16,116 nt of DNA from JACKJA01 sp050297015 (GTDB taxonomy: Bacteria; Pseudomonadota; Alphaproteobacteria; Micavibrionales; Micavibrionaceae), in assembly GCA_050297015.1 (NCBI GenBank), contig JBNKRZ010000042.1, positions 1-16,116 on the forward strand. Reading direction: 5' to 3'. Position numbers and translations under genes: made by a program. The notes beneath the pieces are model-generated. The model saw only the letters and a program-made list of their open reading frames with translations. It did no database searches and was not told the origin of the DNA. This document shows, piece by piece, positions 1 through 6,676 of this stretch. Every line of letters starts with the position of its first letter. Position 1 is the first letter of the stretch.

Positions 1-2
1 GG

Positions 3-875
3 CGTGACCTTGCGGATTTCAGCCTGTGGCTGCGTGGAAAAGCACAAAAGGAAATCGTTGATTCCTCTACGGGCGAAATTAAAGCCTACCTTGAAGAGCT
101 GGGCAGCAAAGTCCACACCAAGGGGCAAAACAAGGCACAAATTGCGACCCGCACGGTAGCACGCCGTCTTTCCGCTCTCCGCCAGTTTTACCGCTATTTG
201 ATCTCCGAAGACGTTCGTAAGGACGATCCGACCTCTACGGTGGAAAGTCCGAAACAAACACGGACGCTCCCTAAAACGCTGAGCGAAGACGAAGTGAACA
301 CGCTGATTAAAACCGCGGCCCAAGGTGGCGGCAATGACAGTATCCGTCTGGTTTGCCTGATGGAAATGCTCTACGCGACGGGTCTGCGGGTATCCGAATT
401 GGTGGGCTTGCCCATGTCCGCGATCGGTGAAGACGTTCAATTCCTGATGGTTGAAGGTAAAGGCGGGCGGGAGCGCATGGTTCCCCTTTCAGAGCCGGCA
501 CAAAATGCCTTGAAAGCTTACATGGACTCACGTGCCCAATTTATCGGCGAAGAGGATAAAGGCACGCAAGCCCAGTGGCTGTTCCCATCACGCACATCAG
601 AAAGCGGCCACCTGACCCGTCAGCGTTTCGCCCAGCTTCTGAAAGACTTGGCTGATGCGGCCGGCATGGAACATGGAAAAGTCAGCCCGCACGTACTGCG
701 TCACGCTTTTGCCACGCACCTTTTGGCACGCGGCGCGGACCTGCGCTCCGTTCAAAAAATGCTGGGACATGCGGATATTGCGACCACGCAAATCTACACG
801 CACATCATTGGCGAAAAGGCAAAAGAAACGGTTGAGACAAAGCATCCGCTTTCCAAAACCGGTTCCGATAAATAA
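3..875 (+). CDS. xerD: Tyrosine recombinase XerD (5' truncated by window edge)
   Basis: XerD works with XerC at the dif site to resolve chromosome dimers at division. The reading frame is open from base 3, so the first roughly 30 residues lie outside the window; the TTG at 198 is internal. Counting from base 3 (290 residues visible), an N-terminal SAM-like DNA-binding domain (residues 1-80) precedes the catalytic domain. All catalytic residues are visible: R129 in TGLRVSEL, K153 in EGKGGRER, H230 and R233 in SPHVLRHAF, H256 in LGHADIATT and the nucleophile Y265 in TQIYTHI. XerD rather than XerC is preferred because accA follows, an arrangement I associate with alphaproteobacterial xerD, and because of the LGHADIATTQIYTH ending. 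XerC remains the alternative. Confidence 0.93.
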   Translation, partial: RDLADFSLWLRGKAQKEIVDSSTGEIKAYLEELGSKVHTKGQNKAQIATRTVARRLSALRQFYRYLISEDVRKDDPTSTVESPKQTRTLPKTLSEDEVNTLIKTAAQGGGNDSIRLVCLMEMLYATGLRVSELVGLPMSAIGEDVQFLMVEGKGGRERMVPLSEPAQNALKAYMDSRAQFIGEEDKGTQAQWLFPSRTSESGHLTRQRFAQLLKDLADAAGMEHGKVSPHVLRHAFATHLLARGADLRSVQKMLGHADIATTQIYTHIIGEKAKETVETKHPLSKTGSDK

Positions 876-906
876 TAAAAGCTGTCCTATCCACGACAGA
901 TACAAC

Positions 907-943
907 ATCAGGCAGGCATTTGATTTGATATCACCTGCCTGAT
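907..943 (+). terminator. Candidate hairpin terminator after xerD
   Basis: Perfect 10-bp arms (ATCAGGCAGG at 907-916 and its complement at 934-943) enclose a 17-nt loop. The run that follows is only moderately T-rich, so this may be a weak terminator or another RNA hairpin separating xerD from accA. Confidence 0.4.
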
Positions 944-973
944 TTGCTATCTATATCCTTCCACAAATAATAT
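944..973 (+). promoter_or_regulatory. Candidate sigma-70-type promoter for accA
   Basis: A TTGCTA -35 (944-949) and a TAATAT -10 (968-973) are 18 nt apart and would start transcription near 980. That lies just before the ATG at 991, giving a very short leader. Judged by eye only. Confidence 0.3.
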
Positions 974-990
974 AGGGTGTGAATCGTTTC

Positions 991-1941
991 ATGAGCACGA
1001 AACTTGAATTTGAAAAACCGGTTTTGGAACTGGAAGCGAAAATTACCGAGTTGCGAAAAGTCCATAGCGATGGTGATGTGAATATCGCCGAAGAAATCAA
1101 TCGCATGCAAAACAAAGCCGAGCGCCTTCTTAAACAGACATACAGCAAACTCACGCCCCAACAAAAGGTTCAGGTTGCCCGTCATCAGGACCGCCCGCAT
1201 TTTGCGGACTATATCGACGCCCTGATTGAGGATTTCACGCCATTGGCCGGTGACAGAAACTTTGCCGAGGATATGGCTCTCCCCGGTGGTCTAGGGCGAT
1301 TCGCCGGGCAGTCTTGCGTTATTATGGGCCATGAAAAAGGCTCAGACACAGAAAGCCGTATCAAGCACAATTTCGGCATGGCCCGCCCGGAAGGCTACCG
1401 CAAGGCTCAGCGCCTGATGCGCATGGCCGAACAATTCAGCCTGCCGATTATCACGCTGGTCGACACAGCCGGCGCCTATCCCGGTGTCGGCGCCGAAGAA
1501 CGCGGGCAATCCGAGGCGATCGCCAAATCAATCGAGACATGCCTGCGGGTTGAAACGCCGCTCATCTCTGTGATTATCGGTGAGGGGGGCTCCGGTGGCG
1601 CGATTGCTATTGCGGCGGCCGACCGGGTCTTCATGATGGAACATTCCGTTTATTCCGTCATATCACCGGAGGGCTGCGCCTCTATTCTCTGGCGCAGCGC
1701 AAATCACGCCAACGATGCAGCAGAAGCCTTGAAACTGACGGCGCAAGACATGTACGAACAGCGCCTGATTGACGGCATCATTCCCGAACCATTGGGGGCA
1801 GCGCACCGCAACAAAAAAGCCGCCATCGCCGCCGTCGGGAAACAGCTGGAAAAATCCCTGAAAGAGCTACAGGGAAAAGATAGCGCGAAACTAAAAAAAG
1901 ACCGCCATCAAAAATTCCTGAAAATGGGGCAAGCCGCATAA
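991..1941 (+). CDS. accA: Acetyl-CoA carboxylase carboxyltransferase subunit alpha
   Basis: AccA pairs with AccD to move the carboxyl group from carboxybiotin to acetyl-CoA, giving malonyl-CoA, the first committed step of fatty-acid synthesis in the cytoplasm. From the ATG at 991 the protein is 316 residues, close to the family norm of about 317-319. It has the usual N-terminal helical segment (LEFEKPVLELEAKITEL) and the carboxyltransferase core with VDTAGAYPGVGAEERGQ, the glycine-rich GEGGSGGAIAI and SVISPEGCASILW. An in-frame GTG at 979 would add MNRF, but the ATG aligns better with the usual 'xxLDFEKPxxELE' start. accD is not in the window. The gene converges on the RHH gene with only 10 bp between stops. 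Confidence 0.97.
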   Translation: MSTKLEFEKPVLELEAKITELRKVHSDGDVNIAEEINRMQNKAERLLKQTYSKLTPQQKVQVARHQDRPHFADYIDALIEDFTPLAGDRNFAEDMALPGGLGRFAGQSCVIMGHEKGSDTESRIKHNFGMARPEGYRKAQRLMRMAEQFSLPIITLVDTAGAYPGVGAEERGQSEAIAKSIETCLRVETPLISVIIGEGGSGGAIAIAAADRVFMMEHSVYSVISPEGCASILWRSANHANDAAEALKLTAQDMYEQRLIDGIIPEPLGAAHRNKKAAIAAVGKQLEKSLKELQGKDSAKLKKDRHQKFLKMGQAA

Positions 1942-1951
1942 CACACACCCA

Positions 1952-2371
1952 TTAACCGTTAGCCGCAACCCGCTTTCTGCGCTTTTTCTCGCGCCCCTCC
2001 TCATTTTCTTTCGGAGGCTCTTTCGGAGGGAAAAGCACACTTTCCTGCACACGGGCGCGCTGGAGCATTTTATTAAAACAACCGTGCCCGGCTCTTTTGT
2101 GCCCCTCCTCCGTTGCGGCCACACGGTAGTAGAGCATCAAAAACACCCTGATCGCGGCCGTCAGAGATGTCGTCTTTCGTTTCCGTAGCGCTACAAGAGA
2201 ACAAATATCATGCGTTCTGCACCCTTCCCGCTGCGAAATTTCCCGTAAAGCATCCCACATTTCCGGTTCCAAACGCACCGAAGTTCGGCGCCCATTAACG
2301 GTAATATTGCGACTAATAAGAGAACTCATTATCGCATCATCAAACGTATCCCTTTCTTCCCCCACAGACAT
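1952..2371 (-). CDS. Ribbon-helix-helix domain protein (RHH_4-like)
   Basis: Probable small DNA-binding protein of unknown target, 139 residues. Residues about 18-85 resemble the RHH_4-type domain common in alphaproteobacteria: a beta strand in SRNITVNGRRTSVRLEP, a helix in EMWDALREISQREGC, then HDICSLVALR and SLTAAIRVFLMLYYR. The tail (about 110-139) is strongly charged and lysine/arginine rich (EKKRRKRVAANG) and may add non-specific DNA or RNA contact. The frame extends to 2416, but an AGGAGGT Shine-Dalgarno (2378-2384) lies 6 nt before the ATG at 2371, which decides the start. The protein lies alone between accA and the divergent J-domain gene. Family assignment is from recalled motifs; regulatory role is inferred. 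Confidence 0.85.
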   Translation of the reverse strand: MSVGEERDTFDDAIMSSLISRNITVNGRRTSVRLEPEMWDALREISQREGCRTHDICSLVALRKRKTTSLTAAIRVFLMLYYRVAATEEGHKRAGHGCFNKMLQRARVQESVLFPPKEPPKENEEGREKKRRKRVAANG

Positions 2372-2377
2372 AGAGTG

Positions 2378-2384
2378 ACCTCCT
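2378..2384 (-). promoter_or_regulatory. Perfect Shine-Dalgarno that sets the RHH gene start
   Basis: AGGAGGT on the minus strand, 6 nt upstream of the ATG at 2369-2371. It lies inside the longer open frame, so the upstream ATG at 2416 is unlikely to be used. It is among the strongest ribosome-binding sites in the window. Confidence 0.85.
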
Positions 2385-2419
2385 GAAATACATATTAAAA
2401 TATCAACCACACACACGTA

Positions 2420-2447
2420 ATAATATATTTAATTCAGGAATGCGCAA
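2420..2447 (-). promoter_or_regulatory. Candidate promoter for the RHH gene
   Basis: On the minus strand, TTGCGC (2442-2447) and TATTAT (2420-2425) are separated by 16 nt. Transcription would start near 2413, giving a leader of about 42 nt that carries the AGGAGGT site. The -10 is good, the -35 modest. Confidence 0.4.
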
Positions 2448-2499
2448 CCCCAAGATGCACATTTTTGTATTTTTTGAAATAATCACCCACTTTGAAAAC

Positions 2500-2528
2500 T
2501 TGTAAGAACTGGCGATAAACCCCATAAT
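2500..2528 (+). promoter_or_regulatory. Promoter of the J-domain gene, predicting a leaderless mRNA
   Basis: TTGTAA (2500-2505) and CATAAT (2523-2528) have the ideal 17-nt spacing. The start site would fall at about 2535-2536, on or next to the ATG at 2536. An in-frame TAA at 2530-2532 rules out an earlier start codon. Confidence 0.5.
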
Positions 2529-2535
2529 ATAAAGG

Positions 2536-3141
2536 ATGCCAAGAATATACCTGAAAAGCAAATCACCGGAATTTCTGGATCCGTCAGAGACGCCACAAAG
2601 AAAGCGTTCCTGCGATATGCCTGATTGCACGCAGCACGCCGATCACAGAGCCCCCAAAGACCGCTCCTTGAACGACTACCACTGGTTTTGCCAGGAACAT
2701 GCCGCCGAATATAACCGGGCATGGAACTACTTCTCCGGGATGGCGCAATGCGACATCGAAGATCATATCGTCAGCTCCATGACCGGCGACCGTCCGACTT
2801 GGCGCTATGACAGTTTCGCAGGGATGGAAGATCACCTCTATCGCCGGGCTTGGCAGAGCTATCACTACACCGACAAAGAACCCCCGAAAGAATCAGCAGA
2901 GGCCGGCTCCCCTTTCAAGACACACTCCCCGGAATATGAAGCCATGGCGCTGATGGGACTGGAACCGCCCTTATCGCTCGATAAAATCAAGCAGCGCTAT
3001 CGTGAACTCGCAAAAAAACACCACCCGGATTTGAACAAAAATAGCGCCGAAGACGAAGAACTTCTCAAACGCATCAACATGGCCTACACGATATTAAAGC
3101 TGGCGTGGGAGAAATTTGATAGTTTACCTCCCAAATCCTGA
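2536..3141 (+). CDS. J-domain (DnaJ-like) protein upstream of cobS
   Basis: 201-residue protein with a C-terminal J domain, presumably a co-chaperone that stimulates DnaK ATPase for a specific client. The J domain is at about residues 135-195: the ALMGLEPPLSLDKIKQRYRELAKK helices, the signature HPD in KKHHPDLN, then a final helix ending LKLAWEKF. The N-terminal part is not DnaJ-like; it has C26, C31 and C52 with a histidine (CDMPDC and FCQEH), which could bind metal, and the motif YNRAWNYFSGM. It lacks the G/F and zinc-finger regions of true DnaJ. Small J proteins of this design, placed just before cobS, recur in alphaproteobacteria, which suggests a link to CobS/CobT (inference). No separate Shine-Dalgarno is visible. 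Confidence 0.85.
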   Translation: MPRIYLKSKSPEFLDPSETPQRKRSCDMPDCTQHADHRAPKDRSLNDYHWFCQEHAAEYNRAWNYFSGMAQCDIEDHIVSSMTGDRPTWRYDSFAGMEDHLYRRAWQSYHYTDKEPPKESAEAGSPFKTHSPEYEAMALMGLEPPLSLDKIKQRYRELAKKHHPDLNKNSAEDEELLKRINMAYTILKLAWEKFDSLPPKS

Positions 3142-3144
3142 ATA

Positions 3145-3207
3145 TCATTCTGAGCGAAGCGAAGAATCTTTTGCCATTTTCAAGATCCTTCGCTACGCTC
3201 AGAATGA
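3145..3207. repeat. Long palindromic repeat between the J-domain gene and cobS (copy 1)
   Basis: Two 26-nt arms (3145-3170 and 3182-3207) pair at 24 of 26 positions around an 11-nt loop. The arm core reads TCATTCTGAGCG then AGCGAAG, ending ATCTT. A related copy lies at 6565-6623, so this is a dispersed element rather than a plain terminator, though in RNA it would form a very stable hairpin between two genes. Confidence 0.85.
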
Positions 3208-3250
3208 CAAAAATAATATGAGCAACTAAGACAGAGTCGAAGGTGACTAT

Positions 3251-4270
3251 ATGCCTGACAATCGAGACAAAGAACCCATAGCCGCCTCTTTTGACTTGAC
3301 GACGATCAAGCAAAAGGAGGGCAAACATACCTCTATCCCCGATCGCAAGTTCGATGTCCGGGAAACATTTGGCATAGACATCGACTGGCAGGTTAACGGC
3401 TTTACCGATGACAACAATCCCAACATTCCAAAGCTTGATGAAACTTACCAATTTGATCCGGAAACGACGCTCGCGATTCTCGCCGGGTTCGAGCATAACC
3501 GCCGCGTGATGGTTCAGGGCTATCACGGCACGGGGAAAAGCTCCCACATTGAGCAAATCGCCGCGCGCCTTAACTGGCCGTGCGTGCGGATTAACCTCGA
3601 CAGCCATGTAAGCCGCCTTGACCTTCTGGGCAAGGACATGATCGTCCTGAAAGAAGGCAAACAAATCACCGAATATAAAGAGGGCTTGCTGCCTTGGGCG
3701 CTCCAAAACCCGGTGGCTCTGGTGTTTGACGAATATGACGCCGGGCGCCCGGATGTCATGTTCGTGATACAGCGTGTACTGGAGGCTGAGGGCCGCTTAA
3801 CCCTGCTCGACCAGAACAAAGTCATTCGCCCGCACCCGGCCTTTCGCCTGTTTGCTACGGCCAACACAATCGGCCTTGGTGATACCACGGGCCTGTATCA
3901 CGGCGCGCAGCAAATGAACCAGGCCCAGCTCGACCGCTGGAACATCTTGGTGACGCTCAATTACGTGGATCACGATCATGAAATGGACATTATGCTCGCC
4001 AAGTTTCCGGGCCGTGATAACGCGCAAGGCCGTGAGGAAATCGATGCCATGATTAAAATGGCCGATATGACTCGGCAGGGCTTTATGAACGGCGATATCT
4101 CCACAGTCATGAGCCCGCGTACCGTCATTAGCTGGATCGAAAACGAGGATATTTTCAAAGACCGTGATATGGCTTTCCGCCTGACCTTCATGAATAAATG
4201 CGACGAGGCCGAACGCCCGACACTCGCGGAATATTACCAGCGCTGCTTCGGGGTGGATTTGCTGGGTTAG
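3251..4270 (+). CDS. cobS: Cobaltochelatase subunit CobS (AAA+ ATPase)
   Basis: CobS is the AAA+ subunit that, with CobT, forms the ATP-driven motor for CobN during cobalt insertion in aerobic cobalamin synthesis. The 339-residue protein shows the CobS N-terminal region (RKFDVRETFGIDIDWQVNGF), Walker A GYHGTGKS (90-97), Walker B VFDEYD (158-163), the sensor-1 asparagine in ATANTIG (N205) and a C-terminal helical lid. AGGTGA at 3241-3246 serves as Shine-Dalgarno. The J-domain gene is upstream, separated by a palindromic repeat, and cobT is downstream. No cobN is in the window, and CobS/CobT pairs occur in alphaproteobacteria beyond a clear cobalamin cluster, so the client may differ. Confidence 0.95.
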   Translation: MPDNRDKEPIAASFDLTTIKQKEGKHTSIPDRKFDVRETFGIDIDWQVNGFTDDNNPNIPKLDETYQFDPETTLAILAGFEHNRRVMVQGYHGTGKSSHIEQIAARLNWPCVRINLDSHVSRLDLLGKDMIVLKEGKQITEYKEGLLPWALQNPVALVFDEYDAGRPDVMFVIQRVLEAEGRLTLLDQNKVIRPHPAFRLFATANTIGLGDTTGLYHGAQQMNQAQLDRWNILVTLNYVDHDHEMDIMLAKFPGRDNAQGREEIDAMIKMADMTRQGFMNGDISTVMSPRTVISWIENEDIFKDRDMAFRLTFMNKCDEAERPTLAEYYQRCFGVDLLG

Positions 4271-4299
4271 AAACAAGGAATATTATCAGCCATTTTTCC

Positions 4300-4328
4300 T
4301 TGCCTGTAAAGGAATGTAGTCCTATAAT
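4300..4328 (+). promoter_or_regulatory. Sigma-70-type promoter for cobT
   Basis: TTGCCT (4300-4305) and a perfect TATAAT (4323-4328) are 17 nt apart. Transcription would start near 4335, giving cobT a leader of about 115 nt. cobT could then be expressed independently of cobS. A small non-coding RNA from here is an alternative. Confidence 0.55.
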
Positions 4329-4368
4329 AGAGACGAAAAACGCAAGGCTGAAACGAGAAAAAAGGAAG

Positions 4369-4382
4369 CCCCCACCCCCCCC
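4369..4382 (+). repeat. C-rich homopolymer tract in the cobT leader
   Basis: Five C, one A, then eight C, followed by T and an A-run. The surrounding 4330-4450 is purine-rich and I find no credible gene in it; the reading frame crossing it is low-complexity (K, R, P). The tract is prone to slippage or sequencing error. Confidence 0.7.
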
Positions 4383-4450
4383 TAAAAAATTACAAACAAA
4401 ATGAACAACTCTAAAACATAAATAAAATCAGATAGTTACAACCGTCCGCA

Positions 4451-6202
4451 ATGAACACTGACAAAGACCAGACATTCCTGTCCGCTACGGCGGCCGCGAT
4501 CCGCGCGCTGGGGCGAAAAAAGGACGAAACGCCCGCCGCGGAAACGCTTGAATCGCGGGGAAAGGCCGATGCGCGCGCCGTTCATCTACGCCATCACAAC
4601 CCGGCTGTACACCGCGCCAACGCGCCTTTATCCCTGACCGCGCGGGAATGCTTCGATGCGCTGGAACGCGCGCGCTGTGAGGCTTTGGGTTACCGAGAGA
4701 TGAAGGGTGTTGCCCAAAACCTGCATGAGGAATTGGAAAGCCGCTGCGAAGCCTACGCTCACATCACCGAGCGCAAGGACATGAACACAGCAGAGGCCCT
4801 CTATGTCATGGCGCGCCTTGCCACAACGGGTGAAGATGCGCCCGCCGCCGCGGCCAAACTGGCTGAACTTTGGCAACCGTGGCTTGCCGAAGAGCTGGGC
4901 GCTGAGGGCCTCAACACGTTAGCGAACAGCGTATCCGACCAAACAGCTTTCGCCGAGAAATCCCGCACGCTACTCAACCAACTCGGTTTGTGGCAAAGCG
5001 AATCTGATGAAACGGACGAACCGTCGGAGGAAGATGCCGATGAGGGCAGCGCCGACGATGCCCAACAACAACCGGAACAAAAGCCCGAATCATCCCCGGA
5101 GCAATCCTCCGAATCCGAAAGTGATGAAAGCGCTTCTGATGAGGAAAGCGGGCAAACCGGCACGGGCGCCGATGAAACCGCGCAGGGCCTTGAAGAGGAA
5201 GACAGCAGCGCCGCCGAATCATCCGACCAGAATCCACAAGGCGGCCCGCGTGACGATACCCAATTCCAACCGGGACCGGATGGCCGCTATACGATATATA
5301 CCACAAGGTACGATGAAATCGTCCACGCCGCCGATCTTGCCGAGCCGGAGGAGCTGGACCGCCTGCGCGCCACACTCGACCGCAAACTCTCCCACATGAC
5401 CGGGGCTATTACGCGGCTGGCCAACAAGCTGCAGCGCAAGCTTCTCGCACGGCAACAAAGGAGCTGGCAATTCGACCTTGATGAGGGAATCCTCGACACC
5501 GCGCGGCTATCGCGTTTTATTGCCAACCCGACCATTAACCTCGTCTATAAACAGGAAACCGAAACCCGCTTTAAAGATACAGTCGTGACGCTGCTGATCG
5601 ACAATTCCGGTTCCATGCGCGGCCGGCCCATCGCCATTGCCGCCATGTGCGCCGATATCCTCGCCCGCACGTTGGAGCGCTGCGATGTCGCGGTGGAGGT
5701 GCTCGGTTTTACGACGAGGGCATGGAAAGGCGGAAAGTCCCGCGAGCTTTGGATATGCAATGGCCGCACGCCGGAGCCCGGACGGCTCAACGATCTGCGG
5801 CACATCATATATAAATCCGCCAAAATCCCTTATCGCCGCGCGCGCAAAAATCTCGGCCTGATGCTGAAAGAAGGCATATTAAAAGAAAACATCGACGGCG
5901 AAGCACTCTCATGGGCGCATAACCGCCTGTCCGCCCGCCCCGAACAACGTAAAATCCTGATCGTGATTTCTGACGGCGCCCCCGTGGATGATGCGACCCT
6001 GTCCGCGAACCCGGCCAACATCTTAGAGCTTGATCTTAAAAATGTAATACAATGGATTGAAAAATCAGGAAAAATAGAATTGCTAGCGATTGGAATCGGC
6101 CACGATGTGACGCGCTACTATTCCCATGCCGTTACAATAGAAGACGCCTCCACTCTCGCGGAGACGCTCACCAATGAATTAATAGGATTATTTGATGATT
6201 AA
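4451..6202 (+). CDS. cobT: Cobaltochelatase subunit CobT (VWA domain)
   Basis: CobT is the von Willebrand A partner of CobS in the CobNST cobaltochelatase, analogous to the D subunit of Mg-chelatase. The 583-residue protein has an N-terminal helical domain (about 1-180, with LRHHNPAVH and GYREMKGVAQNL), a highly acidic Ser/Glu/Asp/Gln-rich linker (about 183-265), a middle region ending in RSWQFDLDEGILD, and a C-terminal VWA domain with a complete MIDAS: D384, S386 and S388 in DNSGS, a threonine at 421/422 and D508 in ISDGAP. No Shine-Dalgarno is visible before the ATG. It follows cobS by 180 bp with its own promoter. Identity is clear; whether it acts on cobalt here is not shown. Confidence 0.94.
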   Translation: MNTDKDQTFLSATAAAIRALGRKKDETPAAETLESRGKADARAVHLRHHNPAVHRANAPLSLTARECFDALERARCEALGYREMKGVAQNLHEELESRCEAYAHITERKDMNTAEALYVMARLATTGEDAPAAAAKLAELWQPWLAEELGAEGLNTLANSVSDQTAFAEKSRTLLNQLGLWQSESDETDEPSEEDADEGSADDAQQQPEQKPESSPEQSSESESDESASDEESGQTGTGADETAQGLEEEDSSAAESSDQNPQGGPRDDTQFQPGPDGRYTIYTTRYDEIVHAADLAEPEELDRLRATLDRKLSHMTGAITRLANKLQRKLLARQQRSWQFDLDEGILDTARLSRFIANPTINLVYKQETETRFKDTVVTLLIDNSGSMRGRPIAIAAMCADILARTLERCDVAVEVLGFTTRAWKGGKSRELWICNGRTPEPGRLNDLRHIIYKSAKIPYRRARKNLGLMLKEGILKENIDGEALSWAHNRLSARPEQRKILIVISDGAPVDDATLSANPANILELDLKNVIQWIEKSGKIELLAIGIGHDVTRYYSHAVTIEDASTLAETLTNELIGLFDD

Positions 6203-6210
6203 GCGGGTAA

Positions 6211-6438
6211 TTAAGCGGGAGAGGACTTCGGTCCTTTGTAATCGCTACCGCTGCCGGGATCGAACAGCTCCCCCCCTCCCATCATAGAAGCCTCAGGCTT
6301 ACGGGAGCATAATGTAGCGTGTTGTTGACCAATCACCGCAGCGGAGGATTCTCCAAAAACCGCCGTCCCCATACCATTATGATCTGCCGGTCTTGTCCTA
6401 TCAACATCAGCTTGCGTAAACTCAGAAATCAAATGCAT
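6211..6438 (-). CDS. Small hypothetical protein (75 aa)
   Basis: I do not recognise a family. The 75-residue product is soluble-looking, with an N-terminal MHLISEFTQADVDRTRPADH and a Gly/Pro/Ser-rich end (GGGELFDPGSGSDYKGPKSSPA without the last residues resembling any motif I know). It has no signal peptide or membrane segment and a single cysteine. Support for a real gene comes from its signals: AGAGGG at 6447-6452, 8 nt before the ATG, and a promoter at 6484-6513 on the same strand. It converges on cobT with 8 bp between stops, and its last codons overlap the UUCG hairpin proposed as the cobT terminator. It could still be a chance frame. Confidence 0.5.
   Translation of the reverse strand: MHLISEFTQADVDRTRPADHNGMGTAVFGESSAAVIGQQHATLCSRKPEASMMGGGELFDPGSGSDYKGPKSSPA
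6221..6236 (+). terminator. Candidate cobT terminator with UUCG tetraloop
   Basis: GAGGAC and GTCCTT form a 6-bp stem (one G-U pair) closed by the very stable c(UUCG)g loop, followed by a short T run. It begins 19 nt after the cobT stop and lies within the 3' end of the convergent small gene. The U tract is short, so strength is doubtful. Confidence 0.4.
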
Positions 6439-6483
6439 TTCATTTTCCCTCTATTTTTTGTAATTTAATTACCTGTTGCCGTA

Positions 6484-6513
6484 ACTATAAAAACAATCCT
6501 TACCCGCTTGCAA
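6484..6513 (-). promoter_or_regulatory. Promoter for the small convergent gene
   Basis: On the minus strand, TTGCAA (6508-6513) and TATAGT (6484-6489) are 18 nt apart. Transcription would start near 6477 and give a leader of about 38 nt with the AGAGGG ribosome-binding site. Confidence 0.45.
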
Positions 6514-6564
6514 CAAAATTTTTGATTTTTCCAAAAATAATTTGGGAAAATCCCTCTTCTTCCC

Positions 6565-6623
6565 TGTCATCCTGAGCATAAGCGAAGGATCTAAAGATTC
6601 TTCGGCTACGCCTCAGAATGACA
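6565..6623. repeat. Palindromic repeat upstream of hisS (copy 2)
   Basis: Arms at 6565-6592 and 6595-6623 form an imperfect inverted repeat with a 2-nt centre. The left arm (TGTCATCCTGAG, then AGCGAAGGATCT) closely matches the arm of the 3145-3207 element, and the right arm shares its CTCAGAATGAC end. Two copies in 16 kb point to a dispersed family. The sequence type is one I recall from intergenic repeats of many bacteria. Confidence 0.8.
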
Positions 6624-6676
6624 TTTGCACCACACTGCCTCTTGCCTCCCTTTCCGCTTTCCCGTAAACAAAACAC

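Noticed and set aside
907..943. Operator for accA regulation
   Set aside because: The 17-nt loop and position just after xerD fit a hairpin or terminator better than a dimer site, although an operator is not excluded.
4198..4404. 68-codon frame across the cobS end and the C-rich tract
   Set aside because: It overlaps cobS in another frame, is low-complexity Lys/Pro/Arg at its end, and has no ribosome-binding site.
5007..5399. 130-codon + strand frame inside cobT
   Set aside because: It is the alternate frame of the acidic repeat-rich linker, rich in Arg/Pro/Asn, with no independent signals.
6231..6270. T-arm-like sequence (TTCGATCCC on the minus strand) suggesting a tRNA 3' end
   Set aside because: The flanking bases do not pair as a T stem, and no acceptor, D or anticodon arms can be found around it.
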